Positions 11,671 through 23,439 of a stretch of DNA of 64,000 bases are shown here, piece by piece. Position 1 is the first letter of the stretch. The number at the start of each line of letters is the position of its first letter. This DNA is from Thinopyrum elongatum (lineage: Eukaryota; Streptophyta; Magnoliopsida; Poales; Poaceae). Location of the stretch: NCBI GenBank assembly GCA_011799875.1, contig CM022298.1:48917375-48981374 (forward strand), written 5' to 3'. The position numbers and the translations under genes were made by a program. Under the pieces are notes generated by a model. That model had not been told where the DNA came from. It saw nothing but the letters and a program-made list of their open reading frames with translations, and searched no databases.

Positions 11671-12022
11671 GTCAGCATTTGGTAGTAGCTGGGGGTTTTG
11701 TTTTTTTTTTGAAGGGGGGGAGTTTAGGGGGTTTTGGATGGTTAATTTAGGGGTTTCATATTGTGTTAGCTAGCTAATAGAGTGAAGTGTCCTCTCTTTC
11801 TCCATGCTTGGTCGACGCTAGTTACTATACGTATAGAGAGAACTCGACACGCTAGCTAGTAAGCAGATGAAGGAACCATTAAGTACACAAGATCGTCATG
11901 AACATATACAGAGAGAAGTGATCGACCTCTCTTTCTCCGAGAGATTGGTCGAACAACAAGTTTTCGTATATCTATCCGACGCTACTAGATACATATATAC
12001 AATATAAGATCTCTTACAATCC

Positions 12023-15000
12023 CTAACATCTAATGTCAAGTTCCACATGGTATTCTCCGGTTGGATTTATGACGTGGTCAAGAAAGAAACTCGCTAATTC
12101 CTCTTGAATTGCTCGTATGCGATCATGTGGTAGGAGTTCATCCCGCATCTGCCACATCTAATTTGAAGAAGGGGGTCAATATATATATATGAATGAAACT
12201 CAACACAAATGATGGTAATAAAATAAAATTGTGAATATTATTGCTTACGCACTTCATATTGTTTTTCAGAGTAGCCCCGCTTAGAGGTCGTCGCGTTGTA
12301 GATGAACTCGCAAATGTAGTATCCACAAAAATATTCCCGGCTTCCTGCCACAAGCACTTTACGAGAAATATAGTTCAACCAAACTGATAATCAAGCATTA
12401 TAAATGGTATTGATGAAACAAGAATCAATGGGAGATGCGCGGAACTAGCTAGTAGTACTTACTTTTGGGTGTGTAAATCGCAGCTCCCTCGGCAGTGCCG
12501 AAACAATTCCGGTGAACTCTTTCCAAACCCTGCCAGACAAAGAAAATAATTACTTGATATCAGGAAATGAACAAAGTTGCCGATATGGTGCGATAATGAT
12601 CGATTGAACATACTTCTGGAGCATTTCAGTCATGTCCGCATACTCCTGGGGATCTTTTCGTCTCGAGTCTAAGACGGTTACTACTCCCCGCTCAAGCTTA
12701 ATCTCTAGCAGAACAAAGTGGAAGCTGCGCACGCATGCATAACTCATCAATTACATTACTATAACCTCGAGTAATAAGGGAAACCGAATATGCACAAGAC
12801 AGTAACACTCACTTGAAGTTGTAAGGAAAGAGTATTTTCTCTTTGTTTTGATTTTTAAGCAACGATTGTAACAAGTTGTCCTCGGTTTCTGTGACATTCT
12901 TTTGAACCATCCATTCATGTATGATATTTGGGTTAATGAACCCAATGTCATAGATTTGTGCTTTTCTGCATTCGACGATCTTCAATCTACATAATATAGT
13001 GAGGATAATTATATATACATGCAATGAAAGAGCTGAGCTATATATAGAGACTTAATTATAGAAGTAGTACTTACAGACAGTAGCAAGTCACGAGTGTTTT
13101 GTCGAGGGCCTTTTGATTGTATAATTGGAATAACTCATCAAATTCAACAGACAACTGATCATTCCAACGAGGTCGTGCTCCTCTTTAATTCTCAGCGTCA
13201 AAGTATCCTTCCCAGACTCGCTGCAGGTTTTCATGTACCATTCACGGAATCTTCGCATCATCGTTGTTAGAGGAGGATGATCAGGTTTGACGAGAGGCTG
13301 CCTGTACTGGTATCTGAATTCATCCACCTCCATTATTTCAAACTCTACATCATCGCTCAGGTAATCAGCAGGATTGGTACCGGGCACCATCCCCGGCTGA
13401 TTAGCAACAATATCGCTAGACACCTTGAGCGGGGGGCACGATTGGTTTGCCTGTTCGCCGAGCTGGGGAATTTTTTTCCCACTTCTTCGTTCTGCTAACC
13501 TTGCATGCATGCAAGTACTTCCCGACCGCTCCGCTTCCTTATATGTCCTTTCAATAATGCACTCATAGTTGGATTGCGGCGGAGACGGTGGTGGTCGCTT
13601 CAGGGCATCGATAGTGCGCTTCCATTTCACCGAATCTATCGTCTCCTTCGGAGGTGGAGGTTTCCGTGCAAAATGTTGATGCACTTCGGCAGCACTGATT
13701 TTCGTGGTTTCCTCGTCGGTCCTCTCATATGGTAACTTTTCCAGAGGCTTGAGAGATGGACCGTATCTGAATTGCTTCCTGTCTCTGCTTGTACTGCTAG
13801 CCGCCGGAGCGGCGGCGGCTCTCTTCCGCCGTTGCTGACAAGGCGGAGGAGGAGGCGGAGTGCCCTCACGCGCCGGAGGAGGCGGAGGAGGAGGCGGAGT
13901 GCCCTCACGCGCCGGAGGAGGTAGAGAAGGAGTGCCCTCATGCGCAGGAGGAGGAGGAGTGCTCTGACTCGCCGGAGGAGGAGGAGGAGGCGGATGCGTC
14001 CAGTTCCGAAGCTTGATGTACTCCTTCCGCCATAGACATGTGGTCCTCAGAGCATAAACCAGCTGTGTCTCCCCTTCACCTGTAGGGTGGTCAAGCTCGA
14101 GCTCGTCAAATCCCTCCATTACTTCATCCACCATCACAACAGCATAGCCATGTGGAATCGGACAGCAGTGAAAAGTTCCGTCAGGTTGAGGAGGTGCAAC
14201 AGAGCCGACAGCCGCCTTCAAGGTGAGGTTCCAACATTTCATCATAAGCTGGCAATGTTGAGCCTCCATGATAGCATCCACGGGGTAGCTAGGAGCCGTG
14301 AAGTCAGGCTGCTGAACGAGCTCCGTGGAAGCCACGCTGCTTCTCCGCTGAGATGGCGGGGTAGCTTCTGGGGTAGATTCGTGCCGCTGAGATGGTTGGT
14401 CGGCAGCTCGCTGGCTCTCAACTTGTTCCTCTAGCTTTAGTACTCTTGCATTGAGCTTCTACATTTCGTTCAGCTCCTGTTTCCTCTTCCTCTCCCGGGT
14501 TTTGTAACCGTCTGCGCCGGGAAACCCAACCTTCCACGCAATGGAGCCTGGCGTGCCTCGTGTTCGTCCAGGGTGCTCAGGATTCCCGAGGGCCTCAGTC
14601 AGCTCGTCCTTCTCTCTGTCGGGAATGAACGTCCCTGCCTGCGCTGCGGCGATATACTTCTGAAGCTTCATGACGGGTATTGCAAGTTGCTCGTCCATCC
14701 AACGACACTTCCCTAATTCAGGGTCCAAAGTTCCCCCAACCCCGAAGAACCAAGTCCTTGAACAGTCTGGCCAGTTCAATGTCTCTTGTTCGACCCCTTT
14801 AGCTATCAGGTCATTCTCAGCTTTGTCCCACAACGGCCGGGCTTTGAGGTAGCCGCCTGACCCCGTGCGATGGTGATACAGGTTCTTTGCAGAGTTTATC
14901 TTTTTTATCTCTGACATTTTCTTAATCTTGTCCGATGTCTTGTAGGCCACAAATGCGGGCCAGTGATCTCTTATCTTCTCAAATCGGCCGGTGAATTCTG

Positions 15001-15761
15001 GAGTCTTCCCTTTGTCGACAAACGTTGATTTCAACTCATTTTTCCACCTCCTGAATAGATCTGCCATCTTCTTAAGAGCACACGCCTTGACCAGTGGCTC
15101 TATAACAGGCTTATTCGGATCCTCCTCTTGCGGTAGGGTGAAATTTGCCTTCAGCGAGGTCCAAAGATCATCTTTCTGTCTATCAGTGACATAAGAAACT
15201 TGAGGGTCTTCGTTCTTAGGCTTATTCTATAGCAGGATGCTGATCGGGATACTGTCCCTAACAATAGCTCCACACTGAGCAAAAAATGCTTCCTTGGTCC
15301 GCTTGGGTTCAATCGGTTGGCCATCGTCCACGATTGCTGTGATCGTGAACCTTTCATCCTGGCGCAACCTTTTCTTCGGGCCTCGTCTCGTTACCGAAGT
15401 TTGGCTCAATCCCGAGGGCTATAAAAGAAGAAAGAAGAGTTAATATATGTACATACCAAAACAACTAATGAATCAATTAGCTAGTCAGCACAGGCTTAAT
15501 TAATATATATACCTCGCCGGACTTTGCAACAGCTCCCTCCACCGTTCGGTCACCGGAGCCGTCATCACGGTCTCCTTCTTCCACCGACATTCGGTCACCG
15601 GACACATCATGATCATGTCTTTCCTCCTCCATTGTTCGATCACCGGAGCCTTCATCCTCTCCTTCCAGACCATCATTGTCGTTGAGAAATGACAAGACAT
15701 CATGTCCGTCGCAGATTATGTCCCCCAACAACTCTTCTTGTTCTAAGTCTCTTTGATCCAT
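12023..15761 (-). pseudogene. CACTA second gene: Transposase_24-like, proline linker, Ulp1-type protease (copy A)
   Basis: Seven exons are inferred from GT/AG sites and phase: 15,761-15,513; 15,418-13,075; 12,986-12,813; 12,724-12,614; 12,539-12,473; 12,356-12,253; 12,157-12,023, about 1,060 codons. Exon 1 is acidic. Exon 2 holds the Transposase_24-like region ('FRRWKNELKSTFVDKGK', 'DHWPAFVAYK'), a coiled-coil stretch and a proline-rich linker. Exons 3-7 form a C48 (Ulp1-like) protease: 'FPYNFNFHFVLLEIKL' carries the His, 'VTVLDSRRKDP' the Asp, and the exon 6 'GYYICEF' block the Cys region. Lesions: TAG at 15,227-15,229 (TGG in copy B), TAG at 14,459-14,461 (CAG in copy B), a 1-nt deletion near 13,170, and another near 12,325 beside the active-site Cys. 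The last two are shared with copy B. Confidence 0.85.
13840..13995 (-). repeat. Proline-rich coding minisatellite
   Basis: The coding strand is a run of CCG/CCT codons interrupted by 'AREGT'-type spacers, giving repeated 'PPPPAREGTPPPP' units. The copy number and phase differ in the three versions in the window (here, 57,890-58,040, and 29,070-29,310), and in copy B the frame is lost here. It links the transposase-like and protease-like parts of the CACTA second gene. Confidence 0.8.
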
Positions 15762-15878
15762 AGTTTCTGCAAATATTACAACATGGCAATTAATATACAA
15801 ACATGAGAGATGGATATATTAGTGGCAAACATAGACCTAGCTAACTAGCTAATCACAACAAGGAATATTAATTAGTGG

Positions 15879-16200
15879 CCTCGATGCTTCTACGGTTTGG
15901 GGTGGCCTCGACAACGCTTCTAGGGTTTGGGGTGGCCTCGACAACGCTCTTTTAACTTGGTAAATTTGGGTGGCCTCGGCAACGCTTCTAGGGTTTGGGG
16001 TGGCCTCGATGCTTCTAGGGTTTGGTCGGGCGAGAGGGGGTTGATCAAAAGTTGCAGATGTCAAATGTTGCATATGTCAAAATTCAAACTTTGACATATG
16101 ATCAAACTTTGATATATGATCAAACTTTGATATATGATCAAATGTTGCATATGTCAAAATTCAAACTTTGACATATGATCAAACTTTGATATATATCCAC
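15879..16200. repeat. Two minisatellites upstream of the CACTA second gene
   Basis: First array, 15,879-16,032: about five units ending in CTTCTAGGGTTTGGGG and starting TGGCCTCGA(CAACG). Second array, 16,075-16,195: units of about 18 bp of the form ATGATCAAACTTTGATAT, with one variant ATGTTGCATATGTCAAA. Copy B has six units in the first array. They sit just 5' of the second CACTA gene, which reads leftward. Confidence 0.8.
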
Positions 16201-17890
16201 CACGATATAAAATGATACATAGACTTGTTCGGGCGAGAGGTGGTTGATCGTCGTCCCCCCTCATGTCAAAGTTACCGGAGTTTTCTTCTAGTGGTTTGGG
16301 TGGCCTCGAGAGTTTGTCGGGTAGGGGCGGGAGGGGGTAGGAGATCGACAATGTTTTTTTTCTAGGGTTTGGGTGGCCTCGAGAGTTGGTCGCCCGGTAT
16401 ATCGAGAGGGGGGTGAACATTTTACCTTAGTAACTTAGAAAAAAAATGTTATCGTGGAGGGGGTATATCGACCCCCCCCCCCCCCCCTCATGTCGAAGTT
16501 ATCGGGGAGGGGGTATATCGACAACGACATACATACATATAAAAAAATGATATCCATGTATACATACATAGCCACATACATATATACATGGAAAAAAATG
16601 CTATTTAAAAAAAATACATATATGAACAAAAAAATGCTATGAGCAAAAAAATTAATACACATATGAACAAAAAAAATACATATATGAACAAAAAAAATGC
16701 TATGAACAAAAAAATTTCTAAGTGATTGCTAAACTGTTTGCTAAACTTTTATGCTTCATGTCTAAGTCAATGAACAACATGAAAATTTCTAAGTGAATGA
16801 ACAACTCTGAATTTTTTTACATGTACTCCTACAACATGAAAATTTCTAAATGATTGCTAAACTGTTTGCTAAACTTTTATGCTTCATTTATATGAAGATC
16901 AATTGCCCAATATAACTATGTTCGCGATATGAGGCATTGGACATTATCTAGATCATATGCCTCAAAATCAAAGGAAAAACTCCTCTCACAACTATCCACG
17001 GTGCCCAACAATATGAAATCATTCACTAATATTGATGTTGGACTCGACTAAATATGCACTCCATAGTCCAATCAAGTATATAAGCCCGCGTTGATCAAAC
17101 ACATACAAGTTACAAAAATTTCTATGCTCACAAAAATATAAGCCCGAGGGGAATTGAAGTTATCGGGGTTATGTTTATACAAAAAATGGACATCTCATCT
17201 CATCTCATTTCATCTCATCTGAAAAAACAGAGCACATCTAAAAAAATACATACATACATACATGGAAAAAATTGCTATGAACAAAAAAAAATCTATGAAC
17301 AAAAAAAAACATCATATATGAACATTTTCTATATCCATCCATCCATACATACATACATTGAAAAAAAATGCTATGAACAAAAACATCAGTAGTAATTATT
17401 TTTATAATGATTTGTCCTCAAAAAATTCTTTTATTAGTATTTTCAAACTCTAGAATGACCATGTTGCACTAGAACTATTTCAAATAATTCTTTTCAAATG
17501 ACACAAATTTTTTGAGAAGTCCTCTGATGCCTATAGATCATTTTTATGCAAAAACCCACTTTGGTCATTTGAAAATTTTGAGAACAACTTCCATTTTTTT
17601 AATTTTGGTCCAATCTTGGCATTGAACTACAACCCTAGTTTTCCTTGCTAAAAATTTCTGAAAAAATTACTTCAACTTCATGACAGTACCCACACTCCAT
17701 TTCACCAAAAACCTTATGATCCATAGTTCAAATTTTTCAAATTTCGTTCAAATGAAATTTGAACCAGATTCAAGTTCCTTGCTGAAAACCTATTCTAAAC
17801 CACTCCAAAAATTCTGAAATTTTGCCATCACCTTTGTCTTGCATCAGTACCTCACCACAAAAAAATTCATAAATTTCTAAAATGCCCAAA
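16201..17890. other. AT-rich interior of the CACTA element, simple repeats
   Basis: No gene. Contents are a C-run at about 16,471-16,488 inside a GGGGAGGGGGTATATCGA repeat, A-rich units ATACATGGAAAAAAATGCTATG scattered through 16,540-16,720 and 17,240-17,380 (each under 25 bp and variable), and a CATCT microsatellite at 17,192-17,220. The remaining 17,400-17,890 is AT-rich and featureless. Confidence 0.6.
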
Positions 17891-18244
17891 GCCATCTAGC
17901 ATTTCATCAAACACCTTCTATGCAGAGCAAGGCCGGGCTCGGGGGCACGCAAAAACGGGGAGCAGGGGACCATGGGAAAGGGGGGGGGCTCACTGGGGGT
18001 GCGGCGATCGCTGGAGGCCGGCGAGGAGGAAGGAGGGCTCGGGGCGGCACGCGGCGACGGGGACGAGGATGGGGACAAGGACGGCGGGCTCGGGGATGCC
18101 GGCGACGTGGACGGCGGGCTCGAGGAGGCAACGATGCGGTCCGGTAGCCTGGCGGCGTCGAGGTGTTCATCGGCGCCGTCGGGGGAGAGAGCGCAGGATC
18201 GAAGAACTGAATGGAAATTTTCATAAGTGCTGCTTATATACATG

Positions 18245-18490
18245 AAGCATTGGTCCCGGTTCGTGGCACCAACTGGGACCAATGCCCCCCTTTAGTCCCG
18301 GTTGGTTGCACGAACCGGGACAACGTTCTCCTTTTCGTCAGCGCATAGGGCGGGAACAAAAAAAAAGACTTTTGGTCCCGGTTGGTTGCACGAACCGGGA
18401 CCAAAGGGTGGCATTGGTCCTGGTTGGTGCCACGAACCGGGACCAAAGGTTGGCATTGGTCCCGATTCGTGCCACCAACCGGGACCAATA
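18245..18490. repeat. Internal cluster of CACTA-type hairpin repeats
   Basis: At least four facing pairs of GGTCCCGGTT / AACCGGGACC units lie here, in the middle of the element rather than at its ends. A GC-rich block (17,925-18,220) precedes them. The phrase CATTTCATCAAACACCTTCTATGCA at about 17,899 (shown here in part) resembles CATTTCATCGAACACCTCATATGCA at 24,150, just inside the right end. This makes the middle look like a second terminus-like module. Confidence 0.75.
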
Positions 18491-20008
18491 GCCTGTGCCT
18501 GGCACAGCCGCGGTGGATGTTTAGTCCCACCTCGCTAGCTGAGGAGCTTCGGCACCAGTTTATATGCGGTTGTGCCTCCCCTTTCGAACTCCTCTCTATT
18601 GCAGGCCTACTGGTGTAAACGTGTCTCTGCCTGTGGGCCTACTAGGCCTTCTGCGGGCCTGAATCCTGGCCCACCTGGCGGGTTGGGTTTCTAGTCGTGT
18701 TCAGGCTGTGGTGGCCCAGTAGGTGGCATTTTTTAATTTTTTTCTTTTTCTTTTTTTTTGTTTTGTTGTTTGCATTATTTATTTTCTTTTGTTTCTTGCT
18801 TTATTTTTTTAATTCTTTTTGCTGTTAGGTCACAAAAATTATAAACTTTCTATTAGTGCCATTAGTTTTCAAATTTGAATAGTTTAAATTTGAATTCTTT
18901 GAAATTTGTGTGAGTCACTAGTTTCTGAATAACTTTACTATAAAAATAGATTTTTGAGTGATTCTTTTTCCTGCTATTTAATATTACTGTGTTTTAACAT
19001 TATATTCAAAAACAGATTTTGTTATTTCAGTTTGCTATTAAAGTTTCTAACAAAAAAATTCTTTTTGCTATTAATGTTTTGAACAAAAAATACTTTGATA
19101 ATTTTAGTTGCATAATTTTTTATAATTTAAGTTTTCTAGTTGATTCTTTATAACTTTTTTATAAATTCCTTATAAATTTTGTGCTATTATAGTTTTATAA
19201 AAACTTTTTAGTTGATTCTTTTTGCTATTGAAGAATATTATAGTTTTGTTTTAGTTGATCATATCAAAATATTTTAATTGAATATTTTTAGTTTCATAAA
19301 AGTTTGCTAGTTCATTCTTTTTGCTATTAGTTCATTCTTTGAGCTAATTGACCCTGAAATTGAAAAGCACTACAAATGAACTCTAAAAAGGTTGAAAGTT
19401 GGCATGGTATCATCATTTCACCCACATAGCATGTGCTAAAAAGTTGAGAGGGTTACGGCAAAAACTGGATGCACTTCGTGTACAAAATGGACAATCTCTT
19501 TCGAAGTATCAGGGTTTCGGACGAAAACTCATCTGTTACAAAGGGATTTCATTTTTTTGAAGTTATTTGAACTCTAGACTTTTTGTGTGTTCAAAATGCA
19601 CCATTCAAAGCCAAATCATCAATTTTCAACCTTTTCTAACTTCATTTGGTATTTCTCATGCATTTACTGATTTTTTTGAGCTAAATGACCCGGAAATTGA
19701 AAAGCACTACAAATGAACTCTGAAAAGGTTGAAAGTTGGCATGGTATCATCATTTCACCCACATAGCATGTTATAAAAAGTTGAGAGGGTTACGGCAAAA
19801 ACTGGATGCACTTCGTGTACAAAACGGACAATCTCTTTCGAAGTATCAGGGTTTCATACGAAAACTCATCTGTTACAAAAGGCATTTCATTTCTTCACAT
19901 GTAACTGCAGTGATATTCTAGATCAAAGGCATCATCATAATAGTTGTGGAGAGAAAGTATTCACTTTTTCTTCGCTTGTGTCCTTTGCTTATTGCGCCGT
20001 AACCATGG
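18491..20008. other. T-rich spacer between the two large CACTA genes
   Basis: No coding sequence. After TTTAGTCCCACCTCGCTAGC (18,519-18,538), a phrase common downstream of such hairpin clusters, the sequence becomes very T-rich (18,730-19,340) and then contains the 337-bp direct repeat described separately. The TNP2 stop codon lies at 20,009-20,011. Confidence 0.5.
19341..19893. repeat. Direct repeat of about 215 bp, period 337
   Basis: GAGCTAATTGACCCTGAAAT at 19,341 and GAGCTAAATGACCCGGAAAT at 19,678 start two closely related segments running to 'AAAACTCATCTGTTACAAA' at about 19,540 and 19,880. Both lie just 3' of the TNP2 gene. The same pair is at 63,418 and 63,756 in copy B. Confidence 0.85.
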
Positions 20009-23000
20009 TTAATCTTCATCGTTTAACAGGGTGCTTGGGTCAGCCATGACTTTGAAGGGAGGAATTTCATGAAACTTTTCATAATCTTCAGACATGTCTG
20101 TCTTGCCCTCCAATCCCACGATGTCTCTTTTTCCTGAAAGAACTATGTGGCGCTTTGGCTCATCGTATGATGTATTTGCTTCCTTATCTTTTCTTTTTCT
20201 CGGTTTGGTAGACATGTTATTCACATAGAAAACCTGCGCCACATCATTGGCTAGGACGAATGGTTCATCTGTGTACCCAAGATTGTTCAGATCCACTGTT
20301 GTCATTCCATACTGTGGGTTTACCTGTACCCCGCCTCCTGACAGATTGACCCATTTGCACTGAAACAAAGGGACCTTAAAATCATGTCCATAGTCAAGTT
20401 CCCATATGTCCACTATGTAACCATAATATGTGTCCTTTCCCCTCTTGGTTGCTGCATCAAAGCAGACACCGCTGTTTTGGTTGGTGCTCTTTTGATCTTG
20501 GGCGATCGTGTAAAATGTATTCCCATTTATCTCGTACCCTTTGTAAGTCAATACAGTCGAAGATGGTCCCCCGGCCAACGAGTACAGCTCATCAGAAACA
20601 GTGTTGTCACCCCTGAGACGTGTTTGCAACCAACTGCCGAAAATCCTGATGTGTTCACATGTAATCCAGTCGTCACACTGCTCCGGGTGTTTGGAGCGCA
20701 GAATGTTCTTGTGTTCATCGACATACGGGGTCACCAAGGTAGAATTCTGTAGAACTGTGTAGTGTGCTTGAGACCAGGAATGCCTGTGCCTACATATTAT
20801 TGAGTCCCCTCCTAGCGTGCCTTTTCCAGTCAGTCTCCCCTCATACCGTGATTGAGGGAGACCAATCTTCTTAAGGTCAGGAATGAAGTCAACAAAAAAC
20901 CCAATGACATCCTCTGTTTGATGGCCCATGGAGATGCTTCCTTCTGGCCTAGCGCGGTCACGGACATATTTCTTTAGGACTCCCATGAACCTCTCAATGG
21001 GGAACATATTGTGTAGAAATACAGGGCCCAGAACGACAATCTCGTCGTCTAGATGAACTAGGACGTGCGTCATGATATTGAAGAAGGATGGTGGGAACAC
21101 GAGCTCGAAACTGACAAGACATTGCGCCAAATCACTCCTTAACCTTGGTAGGATTTCTGGATCGATCACCTTCTGCGAGATTGCATTGAGGAATGCACAT
21201 AGCTTCACAATGGCTAATCGAACGTTTTCCAGTAGAAGCCCCCTCAATGCAACCGGAAACAGTTGCGTCATAATCACGTGGCAGTCATGAGACTTTAGGT
21301 TCTAGAACTTTTTCTCTGGCATATTTATTATTCCCTTTATATTCGACGAGAAGCCAGACGGGACCTTCATACTGAGCAGGCATTCAAAGAAGATTTCCTT
21401 CTCTTCTTTGGTAAGAGCGTAGCTGGCAGGACCTTCATACTGCTTTGGAGGCATGCCGTCTTTTTCGTGCACACGTTGCTGGTCCTCCCGTTCCTCCGAT
21501 GTATCTTTTGTCTTCACATACACGCCCAAGAAGCCTAGAAGGTTCATGCAAAGATTCTTTGTCATGTGCATCATGTCGATTGAAGAGCGGACCTCTAGGT
21601 CTTTCCAGTAGGGTAGGTACCAAAATATAGATTTCTTCTTCCACATGGGTGCGCGTCCCTCAGCGTCATTTGTAACAGATAGTCCGCCGGGACCCTTTCC
21701 AAAGATTACTTGTAAATCATTGACCATAGCAAGTATGTGATCACCGGTACGGATGGCGGGCTTCCTCCGGTGATTTGCCTCGCCTTTGAAATGCTTGCCT
21801 TTCTTTCGACATTGATGGTTGGTCAGAAGAAATCGACGATGCCCCAGGTACACATTCTTCCTGCATTTGTCCAGGTATATACTTTCGGTGTCATCTAAAC
21901 AGTGCGTGCATGCGTGGTATCCCTTGTTTGTCTGTCCTGAAAGGTTACTGAGAGCAGGCCAATCATTGATGGTTACAAACAGCAACGCATGCATGTCAAA
22001 TTCCTGCTGTTTGTGCTCATCCCACACACGTACACCGTTTCCATTCCACAGCTGTAAAAGTTCTTCAACTAATGGCCTTAGGTACACATCAATGTCGTTT
22101 TCGGGTTGCTTAGGGCCTTGGATGAGAACTGGCATCATAATGAACTTTCGCTTCATGCATAGCCAAGGAGGAAGGTTATAGATACATAGAGTCACTGGCC
22201 AGGTGCTGTGATTACTGCTCTGCTCCCCAAAAGGATTAATGCCATCCGCGCTTAAACCAAACCATACGTTCCTTGCGTCACCTGCAAAGTCCTCCCAGTA
22301 CTTTCTCTTGATTTTTCTGCACTACGACCCGTCAGCGGGTGCTCTCAACTTCCCGTCTTTCTTACGGTCCTCTCTGTGCCATCGCATCAACTTGGCATGC
22401 TCTTTGTTTCTGAACAGACGTTTCAACCGTGGTATTATAGGAGCATACCACATCACCTTGGCAGGAACTCTCTTCCTGGGGCGCTCGCCGTCAACATCAC
22501 CAGGGTCATCTCGTCTGATCTTATACCGCAATACACCGCATACCGGGCATGTGTTCAAATCCTCGTACGCACCGCGGTAGAGGATGCTGTCATTAGGGCA
22601 TGCATGTATCTTCTGCACCTCCAATCCTAGAGGGCATACAACCTTCTTTGCTGCGTACGTACTGTCGGGCAATTCGTTATCCTTTGGAAGCTTCTTCTTC
22701 AATATTTTCAGTAGCTTCTCAAATCCTTTGTCAGGTACACCATTCTCTGCCTTCCACTATAGCAATTCCAGTGTGGTACCGAGCTTTGTGTTGCCATCTT
22801 CGCAATTGGGGTACAACCCTTTTTTGTGATCCTCTAACATGCGATCGAACTTCAACTTCTCCTTTTCACTTTCGCATTGTCTATTTGCATCAAGAATGAC
22901 CCGGCGAAGATCATCATCGGGCACATCGTCTGGTTCCTCTTGATCTTCAGCTTCCCCCGTTGCAGCATCACTGTATTCAGGGGGCACATAGTTGTCATCA

Positions 23001-23263
23001 TCCTCTTCTTCTTGGCTGTCTTCCATCATAACCCCTCTTTCTCCGTGCTTGGTCCAAAAATTATAGTGTGGCATGAAACCCTTATAAAGCAGGTGGGTGT
23101 GAAGGGTTTTCGAGTCAGAGTAAGACTTTGTATTCACACATATAGGGCATGGACAACACATAAAACCATTCTGTTTGTTTGCCTCAGCCACTTCGAGAAA
23201 ATTATGCACGCACTTAATGTACTCGGAGGTGCGTCTTTCACCGTACATCCATTGCCGGTTCAT
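20009..23263 (-). pseudogene. TNP2-type CACTA transposase, one frame with three amber stops
   Basis: One intronless reading frame of 1,084 codons plus stop. Residues 1-80 match the transposase-associated domain ('MNRQWMYGERRTSEYIKCV', 'GFMCCPCPICVN'). The central Transposase_21-like region includes 'NPFGEQSSNHSTWPV', 'YNLPPWLCMKRKFIMMPVL' and 'KGYHACTHCLDD'. Then come DUF4218-like ('NMFPIERFMGVLKKYVR') and DUF4216-like ('VNPQYGMTTVDLNNLGYTD') blocks. The frame never shifts, but TAG codons interrupt it at 22,757-22,759, 22,322-22,324 and 21,302-21,304. The plus-strand relative at 40,488-43,731 has CAA, CAG and CAA there. In active relatives this protein cuts and joins the element ends. This copy could not make full-length protein without readthrough. 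Confidence 0.93.
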
Positions 23264-23439
23264 CTGCGTGCATTATATATAATTAAGTGTGTCAAAAACC
23301 ATTACAGAACATCATGAATACAGAAGTGACCAAATTAATTAATAGAAGTTCATCATCACATTAAAACCAAAGTACATACATAGTTCTCATTGAACAACAT
23401 ATAGCTCTCCAGAGCATCTAATTAAACCATACATTGAAA

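Larger units (their letters stand above)
116..19923. repeat. Copy A of a large segmental duplication
   Basis: This whole stretch is repeated in the same orientation at 43,888-64,000. The corresponding offset is 43,772 near position 300, 44,022 at the F-box gene, 44,041 at 13,088 and 44,077 at 19,736, so the copies are collinear with only small indels. Nested transposons are shared, so they were in place before duplication. The left limit is hidden by the CACTA terminus at 1-115. The right limit is unknown because copy B runs off the window. Confidence 0.97.

Noticed and set aside
17896..18282. Ser/Pro-rich and Arg-rich frames in the GC-rich block at 17,907-18,282
   Set aside because: All six frames are open in a short GC-rich repetitive stretch; composition, not coding.
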